DNA from: Kaistella flava (ex Peng et al. 2021) | GTDB lineage: Bacteria > Bacteroidota > Bacteroidia > Flavobacteriales > Weeksellaceae | DNA: 64,000 nucleotides | Direction: 5' to 3' | Assembly (NCBI RefSeq): GCF_015191005.1 | Contig: NZ_CP040442.1 | Location: forward strand, 1,798,001-1,862,000 | In this document: positions 44,935-54,259 of the stretch, piece after piece | How the letters are laid out: the number at the start of each line of letters is the position of its first letter | How positions within the stretch are numbered: the first letter of the stretch is position 1 | Made by a program: the position numbers and the translations under genes | The notes under the pieces: generated by a model | Databases searched by the model: none | What the model saw: only the letters and a program-made list of their open reading frames with translations | What the model was told of the DNA's origin: nothing

Positions 44935-46332
44935 ATGCCAACAATCCAAAATAATTCTGTTAAAAAATTCTTACCCTTAATTTTGGCAACCGCCATTTTT
45001 ATGCAAATGTTGGATTCCACCATTCTGAATACTTCCTTGCCTTCAATTGCAAAGGATTTACAAGAATCACCTTTGGATATGCAGAATGCGATTATCTCTT
45101 ATGTTTTAACCCTGGCTTTGTTCATGCCGGTGAGCGGTTTTTTAGCAGACAAATTTGGAACTAGAAAAATTTTCATTTCCTCTTTAATTATTTTCAGCTT
45201 AGGTTCTTTGCTTTGCGCGCTTTCACAAAACCTCAATCATTTGGTTATTGCACGAGTGATCCAAGGAGTTGGCGGAAGTTTAATGACTCCTGTTGGGCGT
45301 TTGGCTTTAATAAAAACTTTTCAAAAAAATGAATTGGTGCAAGCCATGAACTACGCCATTATTCCTGCTTTAATCGGTCCAATCCTGGGACCTTTAGTCG
45401 GTGGTTACATGGTTGATTATTTATCGTGGCACTGGATTTTTCTAATTAATATCCCAATTGGATTATTGGGAATTATACTGAGTTTGAAATACATGCCCGA
45501 CTATCAATCAAAGAAAATAAGTTTCGACTTAAAGGGTTTTTTAATATTTGCGTCAGCTTCTCTCCTACTTTCTATTTCCCTGGAAATGTTTGGAACAACA
45601 AAACATACCACTTTGGTTTTACTGATTTTCACCTTAGGATTTTTGATGATTTACTATTATTACGTCCACGCTAAGAAAACAAAAAACCCAATTTTCCCAT
45701 TGAATTTATTTCAGGTAAGAACGTTTCGTGTAGGAATTTTAGGAAACCTGGCGACCAGATTAGGAATCAGTTCTATTCCACTCTTATTGCCTTTAATGAT
45801 CCAAATTGCCTATGGACAAAGCGCTGTAGTTTCTGGGTGGATTGTTGCTCCGATGGCTTTAACCGCCATGTTTGGGAAATCTTTCGTTATTAAAATTCTG
45901 GACAATTTCGGTTACCGCAAAACACTGATGTCCAACACTTTCATTATCGGTTTTTTAATTGTCTGTTTGGGAATTCCCGGAATTAACACTTCTATTTATT
46001 GGTTTATTCCGATTCTTGCAGTGCTTGGTTTTTTCAACTCGATTCAGTTCACCTCTATGAATACGATTGCGATTGCAGATTTAAGGGATTCTCATACCAG
46101 TAGCGGAAATTCATTATTAGCAGTCAATCAACAACTTGCCGTAGGATTCGGTATTGCGATCGGTTTAATCACCTTAAAATTATTTGAAAACGATACTTCA
46201 TTAACTTCAGGAAAAATTCACCTTGCTTTTCGATACACTTTTTTCTTGGTCGGTATTCTAACCATATTTACAGGAATAGTTTTCAGACGACTTCATGCTA
46301 CAGATGGTGAAAATATGAAATCACAAGTTTAA
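44935..46332 (+). CDS. MFS transporter, DHA2-type multidrug efflux
   Basis: A 465-residue inner-membrane antiporter with about 14 hydrophobic helices, the hallmark of the DHA2 branch (EmrB/QacA type). Visible signatures are LDSTILNTSLPSIA in TM1, GFLADKFGTRKIF between TM2 and TM3 (MFS motif A), the RVIQGVGGSLMTPVGRLA segment, and the TM5 motif C-like IPALIGPILGPLVGGYM. No membrane-fusion partner gene is next to it, so it probably works alone. A -7 box four bases before the ATG suggests an unusual leaderless mRNA. The substrate is unknown. Confidence 0.92.
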   Translation: MPTIQNNSVKKFLPLILATAIFMQMLDSTILNTSLPSIAKDLQESPLDMQNAIISYVLTLALFMPVSGFLADKFGTRKIFISSLIIFSLGSLLCALSQNLNHLVIARVIQGVGGSLMTPVGRLALIKTFQKNELVQAMNYAIIPALIGPILGPLVGGYMVDYLSWHWIFLINIPIGLLGIILSLKYMPDYQSKKISFDLKGFLIFASASLLLSISLEMFGTTKHTTLVLLIFTLGFLMIYYYYVHAKKTKNPIFPLNLFQVRTFRVGILGNLATRLGISSIPLLLPLMIQIAYGQSAVVSGWIVAPMALTAMFGKSFVIKILDNFGYRKTLMSNTFIIGFLIVCLGIPGINTSIYWFIPILAVLGFFNSIQFTSMNTIAIADLRDSHTSSGNSLLAVNQQLAVGFGIAIGLITLKLFENDTSLTSGKIHLAFRYTFFLVGILTIFTGIVFRRLHATDGENMKSQV

Positions 46333-46356
46333 AGAAGCAAGCTTTTTTTTTCTAAA

Positions 46357-46498
46357 CTGCAAAAAGAACAAAAGTTTTCATTGTAATAAACCTTTCAGAA
46401 GTTTGCAAAACATGATGATACAACAAATTACTATTTTGCAAACTTTTGAAAATCTTCTTCATCACATTTATCTTTACCTCTTTTGCAGTTAAAAGAAT
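46357..46498. repeat. Long nested inverted repeat between the MFS and pirin genes
   Basis: The inner arms AAGTTTGCAAAA (46399-46410) and TTTTGCAAACTT (46434-46445) are perfect and extend to a 16-bp stem with one G-T. The outer arms CTGCAAAAAGA and TCTTTTGCAG also pair. No ORF is present. Similar GCAAAAGAAACAAAAGTTT sequence recurs at the right edge of the window (63921). Confidence 0.6.
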
Positions 46499-46553
46499 TA
46501 CACTTCTACTATTTAACTTATCCTAAATCAATGCTTTTACTTTTTTTCTGCCG

Positions 46554-46561
46554 TAAATTTG
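46554..46561 (+). promoter_or_regulatory. -7 promoter box of the pirin gene
   Basis: TAAATTTG, an exact TANNTTTG match, sits 21 bp before the ATG at 46583 and rules out a start at the upstream TTG (46559). Confidence 0.7.
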
Positions 46562-46582
46562 TTTCATAAAATAAGAAGTAAA

Positions 46583-47458
46583 ATGTCAGTAAAAAAAGTA
46601 GAAATCGTAGTACAGCCAAGACCTGCTCATTTTGTGGGTGATGGTTTCAGAGTGCATAATTTTATCCCGAGCGGTTTGCATCTAGATATGAAAAGAATGG
46701 ATCCGTTCCTTATGCTGGATTATAATTCTAAATTTAATTTTGGTCCGACTTCCACTCCGAGAGGCGTTGGTGTTCATCCGCATCGTGGTTTTGAGACCGT
46801 AACAATTGCTTATCAAGGAAAAGTAGAACATCACGATTCTGCCGGTGGTGGCGGAATTATCGGTGAAGGCGATGTACAATGGATGACTGCAGCTTCTGGT
46901 GTTTTGCATAAAGAATTTCATGAAACAGAATGGGCGAAAGCTGGTGGGATTTTCCAAATGGTTCAGTTGTGGGTAAACTTACCTGCAAAAGATAAAATGA
47001 GTACGCCAAAATATCAGGCAATTTCAAATTCTGAAATGGTGAAAATAGATTTGGGCGAAAATGGTTTTATTGAAGTGATTGCAGGAAATTATCAGGATAA
47101 AAAAGGTCCTGCTAATACATTCAGTCCAGTTCATTTGATGAATGCCAAATTGAAATCAGGCGGAAAAGCTGAATTTAATTTCCCGGCAAACTTTAATACT
47201 GGAGTATTGGTTATTGAAGGAAATATCATCGTTAATGGTGAAGAAAAGGTACCTACAGATCATTTTGCCCTTTTCGAAAATGAAGGAGAAACATTTGCCA
47301 TTGAAGCAACTGAAGACAGCATTGTTTTAATATTAAGTGGTGAACCTTTAAATGAACCAATTGCGCCGCATGGACCTTTTGTAATGAATACCAGAGAAGA
47401 AATCGTTCAGGCTTTTGACGATTACAACAATGGAAAGTTTGGATACCTAGAAGATTAA
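46583..47458 (+). CDS. Pirin family protein
   Basis: A 291-residue bicupin of the pirin family from the ATG at 46583. The N-terminal cupin carries the metal-site pattern HPHRGFETVTIAYQG, then HHDSAGGGGIIGEGDVQWMTAASGVLHKEFHE, with three His and one Glu as ligands. The C-terminal cupin (around 190-280) is degenerate. Some pirins have quercetinase activity or bind transcription factors; which applies is unknown. It has its own -7 box, and the downstream NAD(P)-binding gene follows after 57 bp. Confidence 0.93.
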   Translation: MSVKKVEIVVQPRPAHFVGDGFRVHNFIPSGLHLDMKRMDPFLMLDYNSKFNFGPTSTPRGVGVHPHRGFETVTIAYQGKVEHHDSAGGGGIIGEGDVQWMTAASGVLHKEFHETEWAKAGGIFQMVQLWVNLPAKDKMSTPKYQAISNSEMVKIDLGENGFIEVIAGNYQDKKGPANTFSPVHLMNAKLKSGGKAEFNFPANFNTGVLVIEGNIIVNGEEKVPTDHFALFENEGETFAIEATEDSIVLILSGEPLNEPIAPHGPFVMNTREEIVQAFDDYNNGKFGYLED

Positions 47459-47515
47459 ATCCTGTTGAATTTGAGAAATGAAATCATTTAGTCATTAATT
47501 TTTAATTATAAAAAA

Positions 47516-48172
47516 ATGAAAATCTCACTCATCGGCGCTACAGGTTATGTAGGAAATGCCATTCTAAAAGAACTTTTGGAAAGAAATTATCAGGTAACCG
47601 CCATCGCGAGAAATACCGATAAACTAAATATTGAAAACAAAAATCTTCAAAAAAAGAATATCGACATCTTCAATCAAAATGTTTTAGCTGAAGGAATAAA
47701 AGACAGTGATGCCGTCATCAGCGCTTATAATCCAGGATGGACCAATCCGAATATCCATGACGAATATTTAAAAGGAGCAGCGGCTATTCAAAATGCGGTA
47801 GAAAGTTCCGGTGTAAAAAAACTCATTGTTATCGGTGGCGCCGGAACTTTGAAAATCGACGGGAATTATGGAGTTGACAATCCTGATTTTCCGAAACAAT
47901 TTTATCCGGGAGCAAGTGCTGTGAAAAAATATTTTGTAGAAAATTTAAGTAAAAACAAAATGCTCGATTGGGAATTTTTCAGTCCGGCAATTGAAATGAG
48001 CAGTGCGAGTGACGCTCAAGTGAAGACAGGAAAATACCGACTTGGAAAAGATTCACCGGTTTTTGACAAAGAGGGTCGCTCAAGACTTTCTGTTGAAGAT
48101 TTAGCAGTCGCAATCGTTGACGAACTTGAAAACAAAAAGTTCAACCAACAGATTTTCACTGCAGCGTATTAA
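47516..48172 (+). CDS. NAD(P)-binding oxidoreductase (NmrA/YwnB-like atypical SDR)
   Basis: A 218-residue atypical SDR. It starts with LIGATGYVGNAILKELLERNYQV, the GATGxxG dinucleotide motif of the NmrA-like branch, with ALARN-type Arg (IARNTD) favouring NADP(H). The middle VKKLIVIGGAGTL and EFFSPAIEM segments are typical. The YxxxK catalytic motif is not evident, so it may be a regulator or a low-activity reductase. It follows pirin by 57 bp on the same strand, which suggests cotranscription, and has a strong terminator. Confidence 0.88.
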   Translation: MKISLIGATGYVGNAILKELLERNYQVTAIARNTDKLNIENKNLQKKNIDIFNQNVLAEGIKDSDAVISAYNPGWTNPNIHDEYLKGAAAIQNAVESSGVKKLIVIGGAGTLKIDGNYGVDNPDFPKQFYPGASAVKKYFVENLSKNKMLDWEFFSPAIEMSSASDAQVKTGKYRLGKDSPVFDKEGRSRLSVEDLAVAIVDELENKKFNQQIFTAAY

Positions 48173-48174
48173 TT

Positions 48175-48213
48175 AAAAAGGGATTACAAGTAAATTTTTG
48201 TAATCCCTTTTTT
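48175..48213 (+). terminator. Intrinsic terminator after the NAD(P)-binding gene
   Basis: AAAAAGGGATTACAA and TTGTAATCCCTTTTT form a 15-bp perfect stem followed by T residues, two bases after the stop codon. Confidence 0.92.
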
Positions 48214-48328
48214 ATTAAAATTTCTTTAATTATATCTTTTCTAAAATAAACAAAATCACGGGTTTAGATAAAATAAATAACTTCCATGGATTATAATTCC
48301 TAACTTTAGTTTACCAAATTACACTAAA

Positions 48329-49837
48329 ATGGAAGATAAGAAAAAACTCACCAGACAAACAGGAGCACCCGTTCCTGACAATCAGAACAGTCAAACTGCA
48401 GGTCCAAGAGGACCGCTGCTGATGCAGGATTATTGGTTTCTCGAAAAAATGGCCAACTTCGACAGAGAAGTCATTCCCGAACGAAGAATGCACGCCAAAG
48501 GTTCAGGAGCTTTCGGAACATTTACCGTAACCCACGATATTTCGCAATATACTAAAGCCAATATTTTTAATGAAATCGGAAAACAAACCGAAATGTTTGC
48601 AAGGTTTTCTACGGTAGCTGGCGAAAGAGGAGCCGCCGATGCAGAAAGAGACATTCGTGGTTTTGCCTTAAAGTTTTATACCGATGAAGGAATTTGGGAT
48701 TTGGTGGGAAACAATACGCCGGTATTCTTTTTCCGCGATCCAATGAAATTTCCGGATTTGAATCATGCGGTGAAACGCGATCCGAAAACCAATATGAGAA
48801 ATGCCAATAACAACTGGGATTTCTGGACCTTGCTGCCGGAAGCTTTGCACCAAGTAACCATCGTGATGAGTGACCGCGGATTGCCAAACGGTTACCGACA
48901 CATGCACGGTTTCGGAAGTCATACTTATAGTTTCATTAATAAAGATAATACAAGACATTGGGTAAAATTCCACTTTAGAACCCAACAGGGAATCGCTAAT
49001 TTAACGGATGAAGAAGCCGCAAAATTAGTTGGAATGGATCGTGAATCTTCACAGCGGGATTTATTTGACAATATCGAAAAAGGCAATTTCCCGAAATGGA
49101 CGATGTTTGTGCAAATCATGACCGAAGAAGAAGCGAAAACGTATCGTTTCCATCCATTTGATTTAACAAAAGTTTGGTCAAAAGCAGATTTTCCTTTAAT
49201 TGAAGTTGGCAAATTTGAACTGAATAAAAATGCAGAGAATTATTTTGCAGATGTAGAACAAGCCGCCTTCAATCCAACGAATATTGTACCCGGAATTGGT
49301 TTCTCTCCAGACAAAATGCTGCAGGGAAGATTGTTCTCGTACGGCGATGCACAGCGTTACCGATTAGGCGTGAATCATTATCAAATTCCGGTAAACAAAC
49401 CTAGATGTCCTTATCATGCCTATCACCGCGACGGACAAATGCGCGTGGACGGAAATTACGGTGGAACCAAACATTACGAACCCAACAGTTACGGCGAATG
49501 GCAGGAACAACCTTCCGCAAAAGAACCGCCTTTAGAATTATCAGGAGATGCTTATGCTCATAATTTCCGAGATGAGGATGAGGACTATTTCACCCAACCA
49601 GGAGATTTATTCCGCATCATAAAAGCAGATGGAAAAGCCGATGTTTTATTTAAAAACACAGCCGCAAATGTTGGAGGTGCCGAAAAATTTGTACAGATTC
49701 GACATATCAGAAATTGTTATAAAGCAGATCCAGAATATGGAGAAGGTGTTGCTGATGCCTTAGGGTTAAGTATGGATGAAGTCAACGGTTTTGATATGAG
49801 TCCTTATGATCAATGGGCGCCGAGAAAGTCAGAGTGA
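48329..49837 (+). CDS. katA: Catalase (small-subunit heme type, KatA-like)
   Basis: Dismutates hydrogen peroxide in the cytosol. The 502 residues fit the small-subunit heme catalases. The distal His is His55 in RRMHAKG, the distal Asn is Asn128 in VGNNTPVFF, and the heme-ligating Tyr is Tyr338 in [12 protein letters not shown]. The N-terminal arm [19 protein letters not shown] and C-terminal [18 protein letters not shown] are family typical. There is no signal peptide. It is monocistronic, with a TAACTTTA near-box upstream and a terminator. OxyR-type control would be expected, but no site was identified. Confidence 0.98.
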   Translation: MEDKKKLTRQTGAPVPDNQNSQTAGPRGPLLMQDYWFLEKMANFDREVIPERRMHAKGSGAFGTFTVTHDISQYTKANIFNEIGKQTEMFARFSTVAGERGAADAERDIRGFALKFYTDEGIWDLVGNNTPVFFFRDPMKFPDLNHAVKRDPKTNMRNANNNWDFWTLLPEALHQVTIVMSDRGLPNGYRHMHGFGSHTYSFINKDNTRHWVKFHFRTQQGIANLTDEEAAKLVGMDRESSQRDLFDNIEKGNFPKWTMFVQIMTEEEAKTYRFHPFDLTKVWSKADFPLIEVGKFELNKNAENYFADVEQAAFNPTNIVPGIGFSPDKMLQGRLFSYGDAQRYRLGVNHYQIPVNKPRCPYHAYHRDGQMRVDGNYGGTKHYEPNSYGEWQEQPSAKEPPLELSGDAYAHNFRDEDEDYFTQPGDLFRIIKADGKADVLFKNTAANVGGAEKFVQIRHIRNCYKADPEYGEGVADALGLSMDEVNGFDMSPYDQWAPRKSE

Positions 49838-49863
49838 TTTTAAATATTTTATTTAAGCTTATG

Positions 49864-49899
49864 AAAGGTGGAAATGTTTTTTAAAACTTTCCACCTTTT
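49864..49899 (+). terminator. Intrinsic terminator of the catalase gene
   Basis: AAAGGTGGAAA and TTTCCACCTTT pair around about 12 nt, with T residues after. Confidence 0.85.
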
Positions 49900-50032
49900 T
49901 CATTTAGTAAGGAGAAGCATTTTCATCATTGTTTTTTTCGATATTTCATTTTGAAGGTTTTGCACCTCACTTTCTGCAAAAATTCCCGATTTTTGCGCGT
50001 TTAATTATTAATGAAGAAGTTTTAAAGTAAAG

Positions 50033-51217
50033 ATGCTCAAAGAAAAAAATAAATTTATTGCCACGGTACTCGCATTTGCAGTAATTCCAATGTCGGGATT
50101 AGCGACCGATATTTATCTTCCTTCCATGCCAAATATGGCGATCGAACTTCAACAACCGGAAACGAAAATTCAACTTACGCTGACTTTATTTTTGATCAGT
50201 TATGGCATCACTCAATTTTTTGCGGGAAGTGTGGTAGATTCTTACGGAAGATATCGCGTTACTCTGGTTTCTTTGGGACTATTTATGTTGAGTTTTTTAG
50301 TGACTGCGCTAACCAAAGATATTATGGTAATCTATGCCATGCGTATTTTACAGGGAGTATTAGCAGGTTTTGCTATCGTCTCCAAACGGGCGTTTTTTGT
50401 TGATGTGTTCGAAGGTGAACAACGAAAGCATTATTTGAGCGTCATGACGATTGTCTGGTCTGTTGGTCCAATTATCGCCCCTTTTCTTGGTGGTTATTTG
50501 CAGAAACTTTTCGGATGGCAGTCGAATTTTTATCTTTTAGCGGGTTACAGTTTTCTGTTATTGATCTTTGAAATCCTGTTTTCTGGAGAAACATTAAAAG
50601 TAAAAAAGCCATTTCTTATTAATTTTGTTTTAAAGGAATATGACATGATGTTCCGAAGTAAAGATTTTTTCTACGGAATGTTGATGTGCGGCGTAAGTTA
50701 TGCGATGGTCATTTTCTTTAATCTTTGCGGCGCATTTATTATCGAACACAAAATGGGTTATTCAGAAGTTGTCGTCGGTTATGTTTCTTTAATTCTTGGT
50801 TTAGCGTGGATGTCGGGAGGATTTATCGGAAAATTTTTAATAGACAAAGATTTTCTTCCTAAAAATAGATTTGCGAATTATACCCAGTTATCTGTAATTC
50901 TGTTAATGATTTCTTGCTCTTTTTTTCTGAATAACATTTACACTTTAGTCGCTTTTGCTTTCGTGATACACGTGACTGCAGGTTTTATTTTTAACAACTA
51001 TTTCGCCTATTGCCTCGGAAGATTTCCAAATTCCGCAGGAGTTGCCGGTGGTCTAACTGGCGGAGTTTCCTATATCATCACTTCTGCAGTAAGTTACAGC
51101 ATTGTTGCAATCCTTCGACCAACCGTTCAGTTAGACGTTGCAGAAGGATATTTGATTATGGGAATTCTGGGATTACTTATTTTAAGTATGACAAAATTTA
51201 GAAAGGCATATCTTTAA
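50033..51217 (+). CDS. MFS transporter, Bcr/CflA family drug efflux
   Basis: A 394-residue 12-helix major-facilitator pump. The Bcr/CflA signature ATDIYLPSMPNMA with an Asp in TM1 is present at about residues 23-35, followed by TLTLFLISYGITQFFAGSVVDSYGRYRV (MFS motif A) and the LRILQGVLAGFAIVSKRAFFVD segment. Related proteins export bicyclomycin, chloramphenicol or cysteine. It stands alone; the TMEM175-like gene follows after 39 bp and may be cotranscribed. Confidence 0.92.
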   Translation: MLKEKNKFIATVLAFAVIPMSGLATDIYLPSMPNMAIELQQPETKIQLTLTLFLISYGITQFFAGSVVDSYGRYRVTLVSLGLFMLSFLVTALTKDIMVIYAMRILQGVLAGFAIVSKRAFFVDVFEGEQRKHYLSVMTIVWSVGPIIAPFLGGYLQKLFGWQSNFYLLAGYSFLLLIFEILFSGETLKVKKPFLINFVLKEYDMMFRSKDFFYGMLMCGVSYAMVIFFNLCGAFIIEHKMGYSEVVVGYVSLILGLAWMSGGFIGKFLIDKDFLPKNRFANYTQLSVILLMISCSFFLNNIYTLVAFAFVIHVTAGFIFNNYFAYCLGRFPNSAGVAGGLTGGVSYIITSAVSYSIVAILRPTVQLDVAEGYLIMGILGLLILSMTKFRKAYL

Positions 51218-51256
51218 ATTTATAGAATTTAATTACCTTTAGTTTTTAAAAACAAA

Positions 51257-51829
51257 ATGACTAAAGGAAGACTTGAAGCTTTCAGTGATGGTGTTCTCGC
51301 GATTATCATCACGATTATGGTTTTGGAATTACGCATTCCGAACGGTGATACTTTTGAAGATTTAAAGCCGATGGTTTTTAAATTTCTGTCTTACATTTTC
51401 AGTTTTATTTATGTTGGTATTTATTGGAATAACCACCATCACCTCTTTCAAGCAATGAAACATGTCAATGGCAAAATCCTTTGGGCCAATCTTCATTTAC
51501 TCTTTTGGCTGTCTATTTTACCATTTGCAACTTCCTGGATGGGAGAAAATCATTTCACTAAAAATCCAGTTGCTTTATATGGATTTGTGTTATTGATGTG
51601 TGCTTTGGCTTTTAATATTTTAGAGAAATTCTGTCTCGATTTAGAAGGTAAAGATTCTGTCATTGCAAAAGCGCTGAAATCTACTCTAAAAGAAAAAATG
51701 TCGCTGGGAATTTATCTTTCAGGAATTATCCTTTCATTTTTTTATCCTATAATTTCTGTTGTACTTTATTATACGGTGGCATTATTATGGATCATTCCTG
51801 ATGTAAGAATTGAAAAAACTTTAAAATAA
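51257..51829 (+). CDS. TMEM175-like potassium channel family protein (DUF1211)
   Basis: A 190-residue six-helix membrane protein. Its first helix reads FSDGVLAIIITIMVLELRIP, the RxxxFSDGVxAIxxTLxxLE signature that forms the pore gate of TMEM175 channels. A YWNNHHHLFQ motif after the second helix is also conserved in the family. Bacterial members form tetrameric potassium-selective channels without the classical TVGYG filter. It lies between an MFS pump and a small acetyltransferase, spaced 39 and 6 bp apart, which suggests an operon. Confidence 0.9.
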   Translation: MTKGRLEAFSDGVLAIIITIMVLELRIPNGDTFEDLKPMVFKFLSYIFSFIYVGIYWNNHHHLFQAMKHVNGKILWANLHLLFWLSILPFATSWMGENHFTKNPVALYGFVLLMCALAFNILEKFCLDLEGKDSVIAKALKSTLKEKMSLGIYLSGIILSFFYPIISVVLYYTVALLWIIPDVRIEKTLK

Positions 51830-51835
51830 AATATC

Positions 51836-52126
51836 ATGATATCACAACATTACGATATGATTAATATCGAACAAAACGACCAAACTTTCGACATTTATTA
51901 CGACGCAGAAAAAGCGGGTTTCATGGAATACAATTTAAAAGAAGGTATATTAGAAATTATTCATACTGAAGTATTTGAAGAATTTGGTGGCAAAGGTTTG
52001 GGAAAAGAACTGGTAAAAACAGCGGTGGAATTTGCGAAAAAGAATAATTTGAAGATTATTCCTTTGTGTCCATATTCAAAACGAATGATTGAGAAAACGC
52101 CTGAATTTAGAGAACTTCTGGCGTAG
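51836..52126 (+). CDS. Small GNAT-like N-acetyltransferase
   Basis: A 96-residue minimal acetyltransferase of the YjdJ/Gcn5-related type (about 90-100 residues). It carries FEEFGGKGLGKELVKTAVEFAKKN, which holds the acetyl-CoA-binding GGKGLG, and ends IPLCPYSKRMIEKTPEFRELL, typical of the subfamily. The start at residue 1 gives a 6-bp gap after the TMEM175-like gene; an in-frame ATG at residue 8 is possible and would better match the usual N-terminus. The acceptor substrate is unknown. Confidence 0.85.
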   Translation: MISQHYDMINIEQNDQTFDIYYDAEKAGFMEYNLKEGILEIIHTEVFEEFGGKGLGKELVKTAVEFAKKNNLKIIPLCPYSKRMIEKTPEFRELLA

Positions 52127-52181
52127 TACTTTTATAATTAAAATTTTCTGTGGTGCCAATATCATCTTGTTGAAGGACTTT

Positions 52182-52470
52182 TCACCATTAAGACGATGAA
52201 GTGATTAAGAAGCATTAAGTAATATCTGAAGATATTATTCAGTTGAATACTTTTAATTCGTTTTGCTAAAATCTAAAGATTTGCTTCAGATTTTTATAAG
52301 TTTTGGCTATAGCCAATGATTATCTCGTTTTTTAAACGGGCTAAAGCCCGTTTCTATTGATGAATTAAAGACTTCGGAAGGTCAGCTTGGTGCATTAACA
52401 AAAAATAAAACTTCGCATTCATCTTGATGATTCTTAATTTCCCTTAATCACTTCATAAACCTTACTATTT
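52182..52470. repeat. MITE-like element with terminal inverted repeats, copy 4
   Basis: The left end contains GATGAAGTGATTAAGAAGCATTAAG and the right end its imperfect inverse, CTTAATTTCCCTTAATCACTTCAT. The interior holds AAAATCTAAAGATTTGC (52269-52285), as in copies 1-3, then the palindrome ACGGGCTAAAGCCCGT. No transposase is encoded. Confidence 0.65.
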
Positions 52471-52545
52471 AAATTTATGATGATAGAAGTTGCGTTATAA
52501 AGACTTCAACACGCTCAGTCTGGCTTTTTTCACAAGACGAACTCA

Positions 52546-52580
52546 AAAAACCTTTCGGTGAAAAACTTAAAGGTTTTTTT
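52546..52580. terminator. Terminator-like hairpin in the 52.1-52.8 kb gap
   Basis: AAAAACCTTT and AAAGGTTTTT pair around a 13-nt loop, and the right arm is followed by T residues. It lies 420 bp after the small GNAT gene and would end read-through from that operon. Confidence 0.65.
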
Positions 52581-52607
52581 ATATCCAGATTGGTAAGAAG
52601 CGCAAAT

Positions 52608-52741
52608 CTGCGCCCCGGCTTGCCTCTCTTATTTTTATTTTTTTATTTGAATCGGCGAACCACTAAAATTGGTTTGAACGGAGCTCTTTTTTGCAGAACG
52701 AAGTGGAGCAAAAAAAGCGGGAGTACTTCGGCTTGGCTCAG
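52608..52741. repeat. Dispersed palindromic intergenic repeat, family 1, degenerate copy g
   Basis: Starts CTGCGCCCCGGCTTG and includes GGTTTGAACGGAGCTCTTTT with its partner AAAAAAAGCGGGAGTACTTCGG. It has the same GCGCCCCG start and GAACGG half as copies a and f. A minor 62-codon frame runs through it but has no support. Confidence 0.5.
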
Positions 52742-52787
52742 TATAAATTCCAGACGGATAAAGGTGCCCAAATCATAACAAAAAAAC

Positions 52788-52795
52788 TATATTTG
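52788..52795 (+). promoter_or_regulatory. -7 promoter box of the sodium/solute symporter gene
   Basis: TATATTTG, a TANNTTTG match, 22 bp before the ATG at 52818. Confidence 0.65.
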
Positions 52796-52817
52796 TGAAA
52801 ATTTAAAAAGAAATTCT

Positions 52818-54254
52818 ATGAATCCGATTGTGTTGCTGTTGATTATCATTGCGTATTTTGGACTTTTACTTTGGGTCGCTTATCGAACCGGAAAAGGCAG
52901 TAACAACGAAAGTTTTTTTATCGGAAACCGAAAAAGCAACTGGATGCTCGTTGCGTTTGGAATGATTGGAACTTCGCTTTCGGGCGTGACTTTCGTGTCG
53001 GTTCCAGGTGCAGTTGGTGCTGATAAATTTCATTATCTACAGATTACGATTGGATATTTAATTGGATACATTGTCATCGCTTACGTTCTTCTACCACTCT
53101 ATTATCGACTGAAACTGACCTCGATTTACGGATATCTGCAACAGAGAATGGGGCAACTTTCTTATAAATCTGGTGCGTGGATTTTCATCGTTTCCCGTTT
53201 GGTTGGTGCAACGGCAAGATTGTATTTGGTGGTGAATATTTTGCAGATGACGATTCTTGATAGTTTAGGCGTTCCTTTTATCGTGACAACGCTGGTTATC
53301 TTAATCATGATTATTCTCTACACTTACGAAGGTGGCGTGAAAACGATTGTGTGGACAGATACTTTGCAGACGACGTGTATGCTTTTGGGACTGATTATTT
53401 GTTCGGTTTATATGATGAATCATTTGGGTTTAAACTTCACAGAAAGTATTTCTCAAATGAATAAACTGGGTTATACTGAGGTTTTCAATACGGATTCGAA
53501 CAGTAAAGCTTTCTTTTTTAAACAGATTTTAGCCGGAGCTTTTATCACGATTACGATGACTGGAATTGATCAGGAAATGATGCAGAAATCTTTGTCGGTA
53601 ACCAGACTGAAAGATTCGCAGAAAAACATGGTCGTTCTTGGAGTGATTTTAGTCGGTGTGATTTCACTGTTTCTATTTATGGGCGGACTTTTACATCTTT
53701 ATGGAAATACGGAACATGTTGCCACTTCAGGAGATCAATTGTTCCCGGATATTGCTTTGAATCACATGCCGCCGTTTATTTCGATCATCTTTATTGTGGC
53801 TTTGATTTCAGCGCTTTTTCCGAGTGCAGATGGTGCGATGACAGCCTTAACTTCTTCTTTATGTATTGATGTTTTCGGCTTGAGAGAAAAACCGATTTCA
53901 CAAAAAGAGCAGGAAAAATTTAGAAAAAGAGTTCACTTAATTGTAGCGTTTGCCTTTTTGGTGATGGTGATTATTTTCAAATTAATCAATGATAATTCGA
54001 TGATTGGTTTGATTCTGAAAATGGCTGGATTTACTTATGGACCATTGCTCGGATTATTTGCTTTCGGAATTTTCACCAAGTTCCAGGTGAAAGACAAATG
54101 GGTTCCTTACGTTTGTATCGCCGCTCCAATTATTTCGTTTTTAATCGATAAATACCAGGAGAACTTTTTCGGTGAGTTTAAAATCGGTTTGGAGTTGTTG
54201 ATTATTAATGGCTTGATTACGTTCTTTGGATTGTGGTTGATTCGGAAGAAATAA
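52818..54254 (+). CDS. Sodium:solute symporter (SSS family)
   Basis: A 478-residue membrane transporter with about 13 hydrophobic helices that couples solute uptake to the sodium gradient. The family core is recognisable: SLSGVTFVSVPGAVG in the unwound first helix, the WTDTLQTTCMLLGL segment, the GIDQEMMQKSLS site, and ALFPSADGAMTALTSSLCIDVF, which contributes sodium ligands. The solute cannot be read from sequence. The next gene, a GIY-YIG protein, starts only 6 bp downstream and is likely cotranscribed although unrelated in function. Confidence 0.94.
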   Translation: MNPIVLLLIIIAYFGLLLWVAYRTGKGSNNESFFIGNRKSNWMLVAFGMIGTSLSGVTFVSVPGAVGADKFHYLQITIGYLIGYIVIAYVLLPLYYRLKLTSIYGYLQQRMGQLSYKSGAWIFIVSRLVGATARLYLVVNILQMTILDSLGVPFIVTTLVILIMIILYTYEGGVKTIVWTDTLQTTCMLLGLIICSVYMMNHLGLNFTESISQMNKLGYTEVFNTDSNSKAFFFKQILAGAFITITMTGIDQEMMQKSLSVTRLKDSQKNMVVLGVILVGVISLFLFMGGLLHLYGNTEHVATSGDQLFPDIALNHMPPFISIIFIVALISALFPSADGAMTALTSSLCIDVFGLREKPISQKEQEKFRKRVHLIVAFAFLVMVIIFKLINDNSMIGLILKMAGFTYGPLLGLFAFGIFTKFQVKDKWVPYVCIAAPIISFLIDKYQENFFGEFKIGLELLIINGLITFFGLWLIRKK

Positions 54255-54259
54255 AAATT

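Noticed and set aside
52590..52778. Open frame of 62 codons before the symporter
   Set aside because: It lies in a degenerate dispersed repeat and overlaps the region of the symporter promoter; composition is not protein-like.
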